Assembly (NCBI RefSeq): GCF_005696555.1
Contig: NZ_CP040005.1
Coordinates: forward strand, 62,001-126,000
DNA: 64,000 nucleotides
Direction of reading: 5' to 3'
DNA from: Actinomyces sp. oral taxon 171 str. F0337
Lineage (GTDB): Bacteria > Actinomycetota > Actinomycetes > Actinomycetales > Actinomycetaceae
Below the pieces are notes generated by a model. It was not told the origin of the DNA, searched no databases, and saw only the letters and a list, made by a program, of their open reading frames with translations. Of the stretch, positions 23,822 to 33,679 are shown piece after piece. The stretch's first letter is position 1, and each line of letters opens with the position of its first letter. A program made the translations under genes and the position numbers.

Positions 23822-24766
23822 TCAGGCCGCAGCCGGGGCCGTGGCGGAGGAGACGGGCAGGTCGGCCTCGCTCACCAGGCGCGAGATGAGGGCGGCCAGC
23901 TGGGCGAAGTCGGCGCCGCGGGAGGAGGAGACCCGGTGCACCAGGCCCATGTGGCGCACCGGCGCCTCGTCGCCGAAACGGGCGACGCCGTACTCCGAGG
24001 AGGGGATCAGCAGCTGGAGGGCGCCCTCAGGGATGATCGTCACGCCGGAGCCGTGTGCGACCATGCGGGTCACCGTCGACAGGGTGGTGGCCACCGCGAC
24101 CGGAGGCTGGGAGCCGTAGCGCTGGCACAGGGCCAGGGTCTGGTCGCGCAGGCAGTTGCCCTCGTCGAGCAGGAGGAGGGGCTGGCCGTCGAGCTCGGCG
24201 GGGCTCACGTCCGTGCGGCCGGCCCAGGGGTGGCCGGCGGCGGTGAGGACGACGAGCTGCTCGTCGAACATCGGGATCGCGGTGGTGCGCTGGAGGTCGT
24301 CCTCCAGGGCGATGATGGCGGCGTCGAGGCGTCCCTGGGCGAGCTGGTCGAGGTTGTCCCCGGTGACCATCTCACGCAGGTCCAGGTCCATCTGGGGCAG
24401 GGCCTCACGCAGGCCGTCGATGAGAACGGGGGCCAGGTAGGGCGCAATCGTGGGGATGATGCCCAGGCGCATCGTGCCGCTCAGGGTGGCGCCCTGGCTG
24501 GAGGCGGCCTCGTTGAAGGCCTCGGCCGCCAGGACGGCGTCCCGGGCGAAGGGCAGCAGGGCCTCGCCCAGGGAGGTGACCAGGACGCGACGGGTGGTGC
24601 GCTCCACCAGCTCGCCGCCGACGCGCTTCTCCAGTGCGGTGATGGCCTGGGACAGGCTGGGCTGGCTGACTCCGAGCGCGGTGGCGGCCTCGCCGAAGTG
24701 CTGGTGGTCGCACAGCGCTACGAACGCCCGCAGCTGGGAGAAGGACGGAGATGATGAGGTCGGCAT
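23822..24766 (-). CDS. oxyR: LysR-family peroxide sensor OxyR
   Basis: 314-residue LysR regulator. The helix-turn-helix is at residues 10-55 (FSQLRAFVALCDHQHF...). The redox segment GNCLRDQTLALC carries two cysteines nine residues apart, as in C199/C208 of E. coli OxyR, with the conserved CLRDQ. It senses hydrogen peroxide by disulfide formation. No catalase or ahpCD adjoins it here, so its targets lie elsewhere. ATG 24766 was chosen over an upstream start at 24796 because an AGGACC lies just upstream. Confidence 0.92.
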   Translation of the reverse strand: MPTSSSPSFSQLRAFVALCDHQHFGEAATALGVSQPSLSQAITALEKRVGGELVERTTRRVLVTSLGEALLPFARDAVLAAEAFNEAASSQGATLSGTMRLGIIPTIAPYLAPVLIDGLREALPQMDLDLREMVTGDNLDQLAQGRLDAAIIALEDDLQRTTAIPMFDEQLVVLTAAGHPWAGRTDVSPAELDGQPLLLLDEGNCLRDQTLALCQRYGSQPPVAVATTLSTVTRMVAHGSGVTIIPEGALQLLIPSSEYGVARFGDEAPVRHMGLVHRVSSSRGADFAQLAALISRLVSEADLPVSSATAPAAA

Positions 24767-24955
24767 GAGTTGTGGTCCTGTGGTCGGGGCCCGCATTCAC
24801 AGCGATCGGCGAGCCTGATATGACGGAGTGACAGAAAATCGGAGGCAGACGACTAGCCGGGAGGAGCGGGGAGAGCGGTGCGGTGGGAGGTGTCGGCGAG
24901 CCTCCAACGCGGCGACCCGGAAACACCGTCGGGAACGATAGGGTGCACCGATTGA

Positions 24956-24968
24956 AATAGATTCTATT
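24956..24968. promoter_or_regulatory. AT-rich palindrome upstream of oxyR
   Basis: AATAGA-T-TCTATT is a perfect 13-base palindrome in a strongly GC-rich context, 190 bases upstream of oxyR. Its ATAG/CTAT half-sites recall OxyR boxes, but the spacing is shorter than the known OxyR motif, so assignment is tentative. Confidence 0.3.
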
Positions 24969-25326
24969 CACAGGTGGATTGCGTCGGTAGAGGGGTGTGG
25001 GTCACGTTCGCCGTCAGGAGGTGGTGCGGGCGAGGGTGAGCGTGTATGCATCACGGCTCTGCCTGCTCCGCGCCCCTACCACCCAATCTCCCGGATAATT
25101 CCTGGATCTCAGTGCCCTCGGGTCATCCCGGCGGCTGGGTGGCACCGGTGGATCGACGTCGATTCCGGCCCGTTCCGCCCTCGGGTGTCGGCTCGACCAC
25201 TCACCCGTGACTTTGATCGTCCCCCGGCTTTTCCCGTCTCCGCCGCCCGTGCCGCTCACGGCCCGGATCCGCCCGGGATGCTGCTCGAATGCTGTCTGGG
25301 GCGCGGTCCTGACTACACTCGTGACC
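24969..25326. other. Intergenic region before serS
   Basis: The gap between oxyR and serS (24767-25326, 560 bases) contains no convincing gene. Besides the palindrome at 24956-24968, I see no T-box, riboswitch or terminator. Open frames here lack ribosome sites and read through from serS shadows. Confidence 0.5.
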
Positions 25327-26607
25327 ATGATCGACCTGCGTGCGCTTCGTGAGAACCCCGAGCCCTTCCGCGCCAGCCAGCGAGCCCGTGGTGCCGACGT
25401 CGATCTCGTCGACCGCGTCATCGCCGCCGACGAGACCCGCCGTCAGTCGCTGGCCGCCTTCGAGAACCTCCGCGCCGAGCAGAAGCAGGTCTCCCGGTCC
25501 GTGGGGAAGGCCTCGCCGGAGGAGCGCCCGGCGATCCTGGCCAGCGCCAAGGAGCTGGCCGAGCAGGTCAAGGCCGCCGAGGCCGCCTCCTCGGCCGCCG
25601 CCGCCGAGCTCGACGACCTGGCCCGCCAGTTCGCCAACCTCATCGAGGGGGCGCCCTCGGGAGGCGAGGAGGACTACGTCGTCCTGCGCCATGAGGGCGG
25701 CGAGCCCCGCGACTTCACCGCCGAGGGCTTCGAGCCCGCCGACCATCTGGCGATCGGCGAGGGTCTGGACATCATCGACACCCGCCGCGGCGCCAAGGTC
25801 TCCGGCGCCCGCTTCTACTACCTCAAGGGCTGGGGCATGCGCCTGGAGCTGGCGCTCATGACGGCGGCCCTGGACGCCGCCGTTGCCCACGGCTTCACCC
25901 CGATGACCACCCCCACCCTCGTCACCCCGCAGGTCATGGGCGGCACCGGCTTCCTGGGCGCCCACAGCGACGAGATCTACTACCTGCCCGCCGACGACCT
26001 CTACCTCACCGGCACCTCCGAGGTGGCCCTGGCCGGCTACCACGCCGACGAGATCCTCGACCTGTCCGCCGGTCCCAAGCGCTACATGGGCTGGTCCACC
26101 TGCTACCGGCGCGAGGCCGGTGCCGCAGGCAAGGACACCCGCGGCATCATCCGCGTCCACCAGTTCAACAAGGCGGAGATGTTCTCCTACTGCCGCCCCG
26201 AGGAAGCCGAGGCCGAGCACGCCCGGCTCCTGGCCATGGAGGAGGAGATGCTGGCCCTGGTCGAGCTGCCCTACCGGGTCATCGACACCGCCGCCGGGGA
26301 CCTGGGCTCCTCGGCCGCACGCAAGTTCGACTGCGAGGCCTGGCTGCCCACCCAGCAGCGCTGGATGGAGGTCACCTCCACCTCCAACTGCACCACCTAC
26401 CAGGCCCGCCGACTGGCCGTGCGCGAGCGCCGCGAGGGCGGCACGAGCCCCGTGGCCACCCTCAACGGGACCCTGGCCACCACCCGCTGGATGGTCGCCA
26501 TCCTGGAGAACCACCAGCAGGCCGACGGCTCGGTGCGCGTGCCCGCGGGCCTGCGCCCCTACCTGGGCGGCCTGGAGGTCATCGAGCCCGTCGGCGCCAC
26601 CGCCTGA
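25327..26607 (+). CDS. serS: Seryl-tRNA synthetase
   Basis: 426-residue class II aminoacyl-tRNA synthetase that charges tRNA-Ser. The N-terminal coiled-coil arm is at about residues 30-100. Motif 2 is visible in [15 protein letters not shown] with [12 protein letters not shown], and motif 3 in [19 protein letters not shown] 25327 gives the canonical start [11 protein letters not shown]; the frame is open further upstream but that part has no similarity to the family. Confidence 0.97.
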   Translation: MIDLRALRENPEPFRASQRARGADVDLVDRVIAADETRRQSLAAFENLRAEQKQVSRSVGKASPEERPAILASAKELAEQVKAAEAASSAAAAELDDLARQFANLIEGAPSGGEEDYVVLRHEGGEPRDFTAEGFEPADHLAIGEGLDIIDTRRGAKVSGARFYYLKGWGMRLELALMTAALDAAVAHGFTPMTTPTLVTPQVMGGTGFLGAHSDEIYYLPADDLYLTGTSEVALAGYHADEILDLSAGPKRYMGWSTCYRREAGAAGKDTRGIIRVHQFNKAEMFSYCRPEEAEAEHARLLAMEEEMLALVELPYRVIDTAAGDLGSSAARKFDCEAWLPTQQRWMEVTSTSNCTTYQARRLAVRERREGGTSPVATLNGTLATTRWMVAILENHQQADGSVRVPAGLRPYLGGLEVIEPVGATA

Positions 26608-26618
26608 GGGTCGGCCCC

Positions 26619-27752
26619 ATGAACCCCACCCCCGCCTCCAGGCCGGGTGCCGCCCGCGAGACCGACGCCGTCAGTGACCCCGGGGGCTCGGGGCCCACCG
26701 GTAACGGCCCGGCCGTCAACCCCGCCACCGGCATCGCCCCGGCCGGCCAGCCCCTGACCCGCCTGGGCGGCTCCACGGAGTACGTCGGGCACCTCGAGGA
26801 CGGCGCCGGCGACACCGCAGGCACCGGTGAGCGTGTCCTGCGCCGTCGGCCCCTGGACCACGAGGAGTACCACGCCCTCGTCCAGGACCGGATGCAGGAC
26901 CTCGACGCCCTGGAGGCCGCCGGCGGCGCCCGGCTCGCACCCGGCCACGGGCTCGTCGTGGCCCTCGACGTCGACGGCACCATCCTCGACATGGACGGGC
27001 GCGTCTCGGAGCGGGTCATGGCCTCCATCGCCCGCCTGCGCGCCCACGAGGTCCCCGTGGTCATCTCCACCGGCCGCGGGATCGCCGCCGCCATGCCGGT
27101 GGTGCGCCACCTGGGGCTGTCCACCGGCTGGATGGTGTGCGCCAACGGCGCCCTGACCCTGCGGCTCGACCCGGACGCCCCCGGAGGCTACGAGGTGGTC
27201 GACTCGCGCACCTTCGACCCGCGCACCGCCATCGAGACCCTGCACGCCGCCGTGCCCGACGGGATCATCGCCGTGGAGGACCCCGGCATCGGCTTCAAGG
27301 TCTCCCGGCTCTTCCCCGACGGCGAGCTCATCGAGGACCAGCAGGTCGTCACCTTCGACGAGCTCGTCTCCCAGCCGGTCACCCGCGTGGTCCTGCGGGC
27401 CCCGGGCATGTCCGTCGAGCGCTTCTCCGAGATCGTGGCCGACTCCGGGCTGCACTCGGTGGAGTACGCCATCGGCTGGACGGCCTGGCTCGACGTCGCC
27501 CCCGAGGGCGTCACCAAGGCCTCCGCCCTCGAGGCGCTCATCGCCCGCCTGGGCACCGACTCCGCCCACGTCCTGGCGGCCGGGGACGGCTCCAACGACG
27601 TCGAGATGATCGAGTGGGCCGGAGCCGGCGTCGTCATGGGCAGCGCACCGCAGTGGGTGCGCGACCGCGGCGATATCCTGACCGAGCCCGTGTGGCGGGA
27701 CGGCTGCGCCGCCGTCCTGGACGCCCTCATCGAACGAGTAAGGCACCTCTGA
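26619..27752 (+). CDS. HAD-superfamily Cof-type phosphatase
   Basis: 377-residue HAD hydrolase of the Cof/YbiV group, usually dephosphorylating sugar phosphates or flavin-type metabolites. Motif I ALDVDGTILD and motif IV AAGDGSNDVEMIEWAG are present, with the C2 cap between them. An extra N-terminal region of about 100 residues, Pro/Gly/Ala-rich at first, precedes the fold and is atypical. It starts 11 bases after serS and shares TGATG with the following gene, so serS, this gene and the lipoprotein probably form one transcription unit. Confidence 0.9.
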   Translation: MNPTPASRPGAARETDAVSDPGGSGPTGNGPAVNPATGIAPAGQPLTRLGGSTEYVGHLEDGAGDTAGTGERVLRRRPLDHEEYHALVQDRMQDLDALEAAGGARLAPGHGLVVALDVDGTILDMDGRVSERVMASIARLRAHEVPVVISTGRGIAAAMPVVRHLGLSTGWMVCANGALTLRLDPDAPGGYEVVDSRTFDPRTAIETLHAAVPDGIIAVEDPGIGFKVSRLFPDGELIEDQQVVTFDELVSQPVTRVVLRAPGMSVERFSEIVADSGLHSVEYAIGWTAWLDVAPEGVTKASALEALIARLGTDSAHVLAAGDGSNDVEMIEWAGAGVVMGSAPQWVRDRGDILTEPVWRDGCAAVLDALIERVRHL

Positions 27753-29368
27753 TGCGACAGTCCCCCCTCCCTGTCTCCCGCAACAACTCCATCCCCAAGG
27801 AGCGCGCCGAGCACGCCGCTCGCCCCACCGGCCCGTCCGGAGGGGCGAGCGCCCCTGGCCGACGACGCGCGAGCCGTCGGCTGCGTCGGGGCGGCCGCCT
27901 CCTGGCCGCGGCCAGCACCCTGACCCTGGCGGCCGCCGCCACCGCCGCCTGCTCAGCCGGCGGGTCCGGCTCGGCGTCGGCCACTGGCTGCGCCGCCTAC
28001 CAGGCCTACCAGGGCCACAAGGGCGCCACCGTCACCATCTCCAGCGGCCTGACCGGCACCGAGGCCGAGCGCTTCGAGGCCTCCGTGGCCGAGTTCGAGA
28101 GCTGCACGGGCATCAACGTCGAGCACGCCGGCACCACCGAGCTGCGCTCCCAGCTGCTCAACGGCTCGGGAGCGAACCTGTCCACCAGCGCGGGGGCCTC
28201 GCCGTCGAGCCAGGACAACCCCGAGAACCTGCCCGACCTGGCCATCGTGCCTCAGCCCGCCATGGTGGCCGAGCTCGTGGACACCGGCGTCGTCCACCCG
28301 CTGCCGAACAGTGTCAACAGCAACGTGGAGGCCGGCTGGGACCGGCACTGGATCCAGGTGGGCATCCACGCCTCCGTGCCCTACGGCGCCCCGCTCATGG
28401 CCTCGGTGAAGTCCCTCGTGTGGTACTCGCCGGACGCCTTCAAGAAGGCCGGCTACGAGGTGCCCGACACCTGGGCCGAGCTGGAGGCCCTCACCAACAA
28501 GGTCCGTGCCGATCACCCCGACGGCTCCGTGACGCCCTGGTGCGTGGGCGCTGCCGACGGGGAGTCGACCGGCTGGGTGCTGACCGACTGGCTCGAGGAC
28601 GCCCTGCTCTCCACCCAGGGGCCCGGCGTCTACGAGACCTGGGCCTCGCACCGGGTTCCCGTCGACTCATCGAACGCCGTGGAGGCCCTCACCGCCGTCA
28701 ACTCCCTGGTCCTGGATGACGGGCACGTCGCCGGTGGGCGCGGCTCGGTCATCTCCCGCACCCCCGTGCAGGCCGGGGCCGACCTGACCAAGGGCAGCTG
28801 CCTCATGCTGCACGCCTCATCGTCCTTCGAGAGCCGCTTCCCCGAGGGCACCGTCATCACCGACGCCGACGGCGCCAACCCGGTGACGGTCCAGACCCCC
28901 CGCCCGACCGCGAGCGCCACTGCCGGGGCGACGGCGTCGTCGAAGGGCACGACGGCCCCGGCGGGTACGAAGGTCTCGGCCTTCCTCACCCCGGCGGCGG
29001 ACCGCGGCTCGGACTCCGTGCTGGTGGGCACCGACTACCTCGTGGCCTTCACCCGCTCGGACGCGGTCACCGCGGTCATGGAGTACCTGACCTCCCATGA
29101 GTGGGCCCGCACGCGGGCGGCGCTGGGCGGGGTGGCGACCGCCAACCAGGGCGTTGACCCGGACCTGGCGCCCAGCGACGTCGGTCGGCGCGCCACGCGG
29201 CTGCTCCAGTCGCGCCAGACGACTGTGGAGATGGACGCCTCGGACTCGATGCCCGTGAGTGTGGGCAGCAGCGCCATGTGGCTCGGGCTGAGCCGGTGGT
29301 CGACCGGGGCGATGACCCCCAAGGAGGCGCTCAAGCAGGCCGAGTCGGCCTGGCCGAAGCAGAAGTAG
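27752..29368 (+). CDS. Extracellular solute-binding lipoprotein, ABC type
   Basis: 538-residue family-1-like solute-binding protein. An Arg-rich start (about residues 1-50) leads to a hydrophobic signal and lipobox (TAAC at about residue 69). The mature domain has the expected SGLTGTEAERFEASVAEFE and W-rich binding segments (DTWAELEALTNKV, WCVGAADGESTGW). It captures a sugar or similar solute at the cell surface. No permease or ATPase gene is adjacent. A Thr/Ala-rich insertion lies around residue 390. Start chosen at the TGATG overlap. Confidence 0.87.
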   Translation: MRQSPLPVSRNNSIPKERAEHAARPTGPSGGASAPGRRRASRRLRRGGRLLAAASTLTLAAAATAACSAGGSGSASATGCAAYQAYQGHKGATVTISSGLTGTEAERFEASVAEFESCTGINVEHAGTTELRSQLLNGSGANLSTSAGASPSSQDNPENLPDLAIVPQPAMVAELVDTGVVHPLPNSVNSNVEAGWDRHWIQVGIHASVPYGAPLMASVKSLVWYSPDAFKKAGYEVPDTWAELEALTNKVRADHPDGSVTPWCVGAADGESTGWVLTDWLEDALLSTQGPGVYETWASHRVPVDSSNAVEALTAVNSLVLDDGHVAGGRGSVISRTPVQAGADLTKGSCLMLHASSSFESRFPEGTVITDADGANPVTVQTPRPTASATAGATASSKGTTAPAGTKVSAFLTPAADRGSDSVLVGTDYLVAFTRSDAVTAVMEYLTSHEWARTRAALGGVATANQGVDPDLAPSDVGRRATRLLQSRQTTVEMDASDSMPVSVGSSAMWLGLSRWSTGAMTPKEALKQAESAWPKQK

Positions 29369-29488
29369 CCGTCCCCGGCGGGCAGCGTCGAGTGGGCGCG
29401 GGAGCGAGGCGCTCAAGAGCAATCCGGAGCATTGATCCGCGTCAGACGGGTCGATAGCCTGGGATCCCCAGCGGATCAAGGAGGACTC

Positions 29489-30838
29489 ATGGGACTGGGA
29501 TGGTTCGGCGCCCCCGAGCACAAGCGTTGGCTGGCCTACGAGACGCATGCGCTGCTGCACTACGCGCGCGCCGCGCAGGTGCCCACCGGATTCGGCTGGA
29601 TCGGTCAGAACGGTGAGGTGGACCCCTCCCATCCCGTCGAGCTGTGGATCACCGGCCGCATGACATTCGCCTTCTCCCTGGGGGCGCTCATGGGGATCCC
29701 CGGCTGTCGCCGCTACGCCGACCACGGCGTGCGCGCCCTGAACGGCCCCCTGCGCGACCCGGTCAATGGCGGCTGGTACTCGGCGATCGGCCCCGAGCCC
29801 GACGCCGAGGGGCGGGGCGTCCCGATCGACGGCGAAGCCCGTAAGGAGTGCTACCAGCACGCCTTCGTGCTCCTGGCCGCGGCCACGGCGACGGCCGCCG
29901 ACCGGCCCGGCGCCCACGAGCTGCTGCGCGACGCCATCGCCGTCCAGGACCGCTACTGGTGGGACGAGGCCCAGCAGATGCCGGTGGAGTCCTACGCCGC
30001 CGACTTCACCGGCCCCGAGGACTACCGCGGCATCAACGCCGCCATGCACACGGTGGAGGCCTACCTGGCCACCGCCGACGTCACCGGCGAGGCGCGCTGG
30101 CTGGAGCGGGCCCTGAAGATCGCCGACTTCGCCGTCAACGTCCAGGCCCGCGAGCACGGCTGGCGCCTGCCCGAGCACTACTCCACCTCCTGGGAACCGC
30201 GCCTGGACTACAACCGCGACGAGCCCGCCCACCCCTTCCGGCCCTACGGCGTCACGCCGGGCCATGCGCTGGAGTGGGCGCGCCTGACCGTGCAGCTGCG
30301 TGGGGCGCTCATCAACCGCTCCATGAGCGCGCCGGACTGGATGCTTGAGGCCGCCGAGCACATCTTCGATCAGGCCCGCACCGACGGCTGGCGCGTCGAC
30401 GGCGCCCCGGGCTTCGTCTACACCACGGACTTCGACGGCAGGCCGGTGGTCCACGAGCGCATGCACTGGGTCGTCTGCGAGGGCATCTCGGCGTCGGCCG
30501 CCATCCGTCAGGCCCTGCTCGACGACGGGCACGGGGAGATCGACGTCGAGCACTACGAGCACTGCTACCGGGCCTGGATCGACTACGCCGAGGAGTTCCT
30601 CATCGAGGCGCCCGGCGTGTGGACCCACGAGCTCGACCGCGACAACCGGCCCTCGACCCGCACCTGGGCCGGGCACCCGGACATCTACCACGCCCTGCAG
30701 GCGACCCTCATGGCGCGCCTGCCGGTGTGGCCGGCCATCGGGCAGGCCCTGGCCGAGGGGCGGCTCGACGAGCCGAGCTCGCTGCTGCCGGCGCGTGCCA
30801 GCAAGCCGCACCGGCGCGGGTTCTTCGGCAGGTCCTAG
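29489..30838 (+). CDS. AGE-family sugar isomerase/epimerase
   Basis: 449-residue cytoplasmic (alpha/alpha)6-barrel protein of the N-acylglucosamine 2-epimerase superfamily, nearest in style to YihS/mannose isomerases. Supporting features: WITGRMTFAFSLG, NGGWYSAIGP, KECYQHAFVLLAAA and EHYSTSWEPR with histidines expected in the active site. It probably interconverts an aldose and ketose such as mannose/fructose. ATG 29489 follows AAGGAGGA. The Trp/His pattern supports activity, but the substrate cannot be fixed from sequence. Confidence 0.88.
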   Translation: MGLGWFGAPEHKRWLAYETHALLHYARAAQVPTGFGWIGQNGEVDPSHPVELWITGRMTFAFSLGALMGIPGCRRYADHGVRALNGPLRDPVNGGWYSAIGPEPDAEGRGVPIDGEARKECYQHAFVLLAAATATAADRPGAHELLRDAIAVQDRYWWDEAQQMPVESYAADFTGPEDYRGINAAMHTVEAYLATADVTGEARWLERALKIADFAVNVQAREHGWRLPEHYSTSWEPRLDYNRDEPAHPFRPYGVTPGHALEWARLTVQLRGALINRSMSAPDWMLEAAEHIFDQARTDGWRVDGAPGFVYTTDFDGRPVVHERMHWVVCEGISASAAIRQALLDDGHGEIDVEHYEHCYRAWIDYAEEFLIEAPGVWTHELDRDNRPSTRTWAGHPDIYHALQATLMARLPVWPAIGQALAEGRLDEPSSLLPARASKPHRRGFFGRS

Positions 30839-30884
30839 GGCCTGCCGCGGAAGCCGGCCGGAGCCTGGCAGTCGGGGCAGGCGG

Positions 30885-30938
30885 CTCGCGTTCGTAGGGT
30901 AGGTCGTGCGTTCGTACCCTCTACCCCTCGAACGCGAG
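30885..30938 (+). terminator. Long bipartite hairpin after AGE gene
   Basis: CTCGCGTTCG (30885-30894) pairs with CGAACGCGAG (30929-30938); inside it GGGTAG pairs with CTACCC. The structure lies 47 bases after the AGE stop and before tRNA-Ser. Confidence 0.65.
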
Positions 30939-31042
30939 GCATAAGGTACGACCGCGACGTCGACGACCGGTGGGTTCGTGGTGACCGTGGGGCCCACAGG
31001 GATGGTAGGGTCTGTGCCTGCCGCACCCCTAGGGTGCGACTA

Positions 31043-31132
<90 letters not shown>

Positions 31133-31146
31133 GTCATGCTTACTCG

Positions 31147-31178
31147 AACCCTCGGTAGCAATTCGGCTGCCGAGGGTT
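31147..31178 (+). terminator. Terminator after tRNA-Ser(UGA)
   Basis: AACCCTCGGTAGC (31147-31159) pairs with GCTGCCGAGGGTT (31166-31178), one G-U, followed by T. It lies 16 bases after the tRNA. Confidence 0.85.
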
Positions 31179-31624
31179 TGCTCGTGCTCGGATGTGGTCA
31201 CCCAAGTGGCTCTCGGCGTCTTCTGGGCGCAATGCACGAAGGTCGGGGGTTACTGGAGGAAGGTTGGGTGTACTTCGCGGGGTGCGGGGGTTCGTGCAGT
31301 ACGCACAACCCTTGGCCAGTAGTCCCCGAGGCTCGTGGAGTAGTCGGCTGGAGCGAGGGGGTGCTTGGGTGGAGGAGTCGTTGGCGAGCCGCGGTGTCGA
31401 GGCGGCAAGGCCAGCTTGTGTCCCGACGGCGACGAGCGGGGAGTGTTCAGTGAGCATGCTCAGGCATATCTGACCCTGCCGGGCGTGAGGTTCACGAGAA
31501 GTTATTCGATGCGCTTCAAGGTTCCTTGGGTGGCACCGCTCAAGTTATCGCCGACTCTGTCGAGTGGGTCATGTGGGCGCTACTCTAGGCTTCTGTCGCA
31601 AGGAGTGAGGGGAGGTCGCAGTTA
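31179..31624. other. Gene-poor stretch 3' of tRNA-Ser
   Basis: About 450 bases of lower GC than the surroundings with no convincing gene. Short open frames exist but have no ribosome site and no recognisable domain. No copy of the tRNA 3' end (attachment-site type repeat) is visible inside the window. This may be decayed mobile DNA, but I see no integrase remnant. Confidence 0.4.
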
Positions 31625-32059
31625 ATGCCCGAGTCTAGTGCAGAGTTAGACGAATTACGTCGCCGAGTTGATGAGCAGTCTCAACGCATCGAAGAGTTGC
31701 AGGATGCCTTGCACACCTTGTCTATAGCGGTCCAGTATCGGAAGGAAGAGACTTACCTGGCCTTCCAGGCCGAGCACGGTATCACCGGACGGCGAAGGAT
31801 TGCTCTGAATGCGGCCATCAATGGGGTGCTGTCTCGAGCGCAGGGACGTGTGAACCCACTCAGCTCCAGGGTTCGTGAAGAACTCCTGGAAGATTATCCA
31901 GCGCTGGCCAAGGCGTATGCGCCGGAGCCGATCGACTGGGATGAGGCTGTTCGCGTCGTCGGCGAGGTGCTGGGTAGTGAGCATCTCGGTAGGCAGGCGC
32001 TGGAGGCGCATCGCGCCCGTGGGTTGGGGCTGGAAGGTCACCGAGCGCTCTCTCGATGA
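31625..32059 (+). CDS. Hypothetical coiled-coil protein
   Basis: 144-residue soluble protein of unknown function. Residues 5-40 form a predicted coiled coil (ELDELRRRVDEQSQRIEELQ), followed by a helical domain (FQAEHGITGRRRIALNAAIN) and an acidic C-terminal helix. ATG 31625 is preceded by GGGGAGG. The base composition is lower in GC than neighbours, suggesting acquisition. It sits between tRNA-Ser(UGA) and tRNA-Ser(GCU) with the VOC and WYL genes. The dimeric coiled-coil plus basic segment could bind DNA or a partner, but nothing proves it. Confidence 0.65.
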   Translation: MPESSAELDELRRRVDEQSQRIEELQDALHTLSIAVQYRKEETYLAFQAEHGITGRRRIALNAAINGVLSRAQGRVNPLSSRVREELLEDYPALAKAYAPEPIDWDEAVRVVGEVLGSEHLGRQALEAHRARGLGLEGHRALSR

Positions 32060-32204
32060 CCGACCTCCGCACTGTGGGCGGGGTCTGTCAACGCCGGCGG
32101 TTCCCACCCGTACTCAGGTGACAGCAGCTGTCTTGATGAACTCATAGCGCTGCAGCGCATTGATGCCTGCACCCGGTGGCGGGCAGGGCGCCGAGCGCCT
32201 TGAG

Positions 32205-32591
32205 TCAGACGAAGCTCGAGGTATCGGTGGCGCACACGCGCAGGCGGTGCCCATCGGGGTCGGTTGCCACAAAGGTGTAGCCGAACTCGAGGACGGTCGG
32301 CTCCAGAACCATCGGAATGCCCAGCATCTTCCACTGCGCGTGAAGACGATCGACATCGGCACGCTCGACGTTGCTGAGACTCAGCTCGGTCCCGCCTACG
32401 TATGGCTCGGCAGCGGGTTCAATCTCATCGGCCGCCTGTAGTCCGAGGGTCATATCGTCAGACAGCGTGAAGACGCTGAATCCTGGATAGGTCTTGATCG
32501 GTTCATGACCGAGAATCCGGCGGTAGAAGGTGGTACTCGCCTCGACGTCGGAGACGTAGAGGATGACGCTGTTGGGAACGAAGGTCGTCAT
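32205..32591 (-). CDS. VOC-family (glyoxalase/bleomycin-resistance-like) protein
   Basis: 128-residue single VOC domain. It begins SVILYVSDVEASTTFYRRIL, the typical first beta-alpha unit, and ends with FVATDPDGHRLRVCA, whose DPDGH motif closes the fold. Members bind metals or sequester small molecules such as antibiotics; the actual role is unknown. It is transcribed divergently from the WYL regulator, which may control it through the 104-base gap. Confidence 0.88.
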   Translation of the reverse strand: MTTFVPNSVILYVSDVEASTTFYRRILGHEPIKTYPGFSVFTLSDDMTLGLQAADEIEPAAEPYVGGTELSLSNVERADVDRLHAQWKMLGIPMVLEPTVLEFGYTFVATDPDGHRLRVCATDTSSFV

Positions 32592-32657
32592 GGTGATGCT
32601 CCTGAGACTCTCACGGGTATACGAGGTGGGCGGACGACGTCGAGGTTAGAGAGCATT

Positions 32658-32683
32658 GGTGTCACCTTGTGTCACGTACGTGC
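32658..32683. promoter_or_regulatory. Repeated TGTCAC half-sites between VOC and WYL genes
   Basis: TGTCAC occurs at 32660-32665 and 32670-32675, ten bases apart and so on the same DNA face; the first lies in GGTGTCACC and the second runs into CACGTACGTG, both palindromes. The position just before the WYL start suggests an operator for that regulator. Confidence 0.4.
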
Positions 32684-32695
32684 GAGGATGAGTCG

Positions 32696-33679
32696 GTGCG
32701 TGCTGACCGCCTACTGTCCATGATCTGGCTGCTGCGCACCCATGGTCGTCTGTCCGCCGAGGACCTGGCGCAGCGGCTGGAGGTCTCACGGCGTACCGTG
32801 CTGCGGGACGTTGAGGCGCTGTCGGCTGCGGGAGTGCCGGTATGGTGCGAGCGGGGACCTCATGGCGGAGTGAGAATCGACCCCGGCTTTCGCATTGACG
32901 TGACGGGACTGAGCCGTGAGGAGAGCCGGGCTCTCTTCGCCGGTCTCACCAGCTGGGGTGCTGCGCCACTGGGCCTTGGCGACGCCCTCGCCTCCGCGTC
33001 TCGCAAGCTGCTCGCCGCCGTCCCCGACAGCCATCGCAGCCGGTCCATGGGCATCGCCTCGCGCGTCGTGGTTGATCCTCAAGGGTGGCTTCCCCTGCCC
33101 GAGAGTGAGCGGGCCGACGCCGTCTTCCATGCTGTCCAGGAAGCGGTCTTGACGCGCCATCGACTGCGTATGGTCTTCCGTCACAAGTCGAGGATGACGA
33201 CGCAGGACGTCGTCGATCCGCACGGAATAGTTGCTGCTGGTCGCAGCTGGTACCTGTGCGCCTCACACGGCACCGAGGTTCGCTTCACCAGGCTCTCTCG
33301 GATCGAAGAGGCTGATGTACTCGCTGAGGAGTGTGCTGACGACTCCGGCTTCGACATGACCGCGGCATGGCAGAAACAGCGCGAGGAGTTTCTTGAAAGG
33401 TTCGAGGCCATCACAGCCACTGCCTGGGTACGGGATGAACGCTGGAGCGATGTGCAGGAGTGGACATTGCGCGCAACGACGACCGATGCAGACGGCGAAC
33501 CTCCCGAAGATGAGGGATGGACCTTTCTCCGGCTGGAGTTCATGGACCACCTGCATGCCATGACGATTCTGCTTCGGCTCGGCCCGGATGCCTGCGTCAT
33601 CACCCCCAAGCGCCTGCGTCAGGACCTCCTCGACTACGTGGACCTCATACGTGAGCGGTACCGCGCCGATGGGACCTGA
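32696..33679 (+). CDS. HTH_11/WYL-domain transcriptional regulator
   Basis: 327-residue DeoR-like regulator. The winged helix at residues 5-55 reads LSAEDLAQRLEVSRRTVLRD; the WYL ligand-sensing domain follows (DPHGIVAAGRSWYLCASH, with the expected W-Y-L), then a WCX C-terminal domain. GTG 32696 was chosen because GAGGATGAG lies at good distance; a longer frame from 32669 exists. It likely regulates the divergent VOC gene. Confidence 0.9.
   Translation: MRADRLLSMIWLLRTHGRLSAEDLAQRLEVSRRTVLRDVEALSAAGVPVWCERGPHGGVRIDPGFRIDVTGLSREESRALFAGLTSWGAAPLGLGDALASASRKLLAAVPDSHRSRSMGIASRVVVDPQGWLPLPESERADAVFHAVQEAVLTRHRLRMVFRHKSRMTTQDVVDPHGIVAAGRSWYLCASHGTEVRFTRLSRIEEADVLAEECADDSGFDMTAAWQKQREEFLERFEAITATAWVRDERWSDVQEWTLRATTTDADGEPPEDEGWTFLRLEFMDHLHAMTILLRLGPDACVITPKRLRQDLLDYVDLIRERYRADGT

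Noticed and set aside
31179..31624. Integrase or attachment site next to tRNA-Ser
   Set aside because: No recombinase-like frame and no second copy of the tRNA 3' end in the window.
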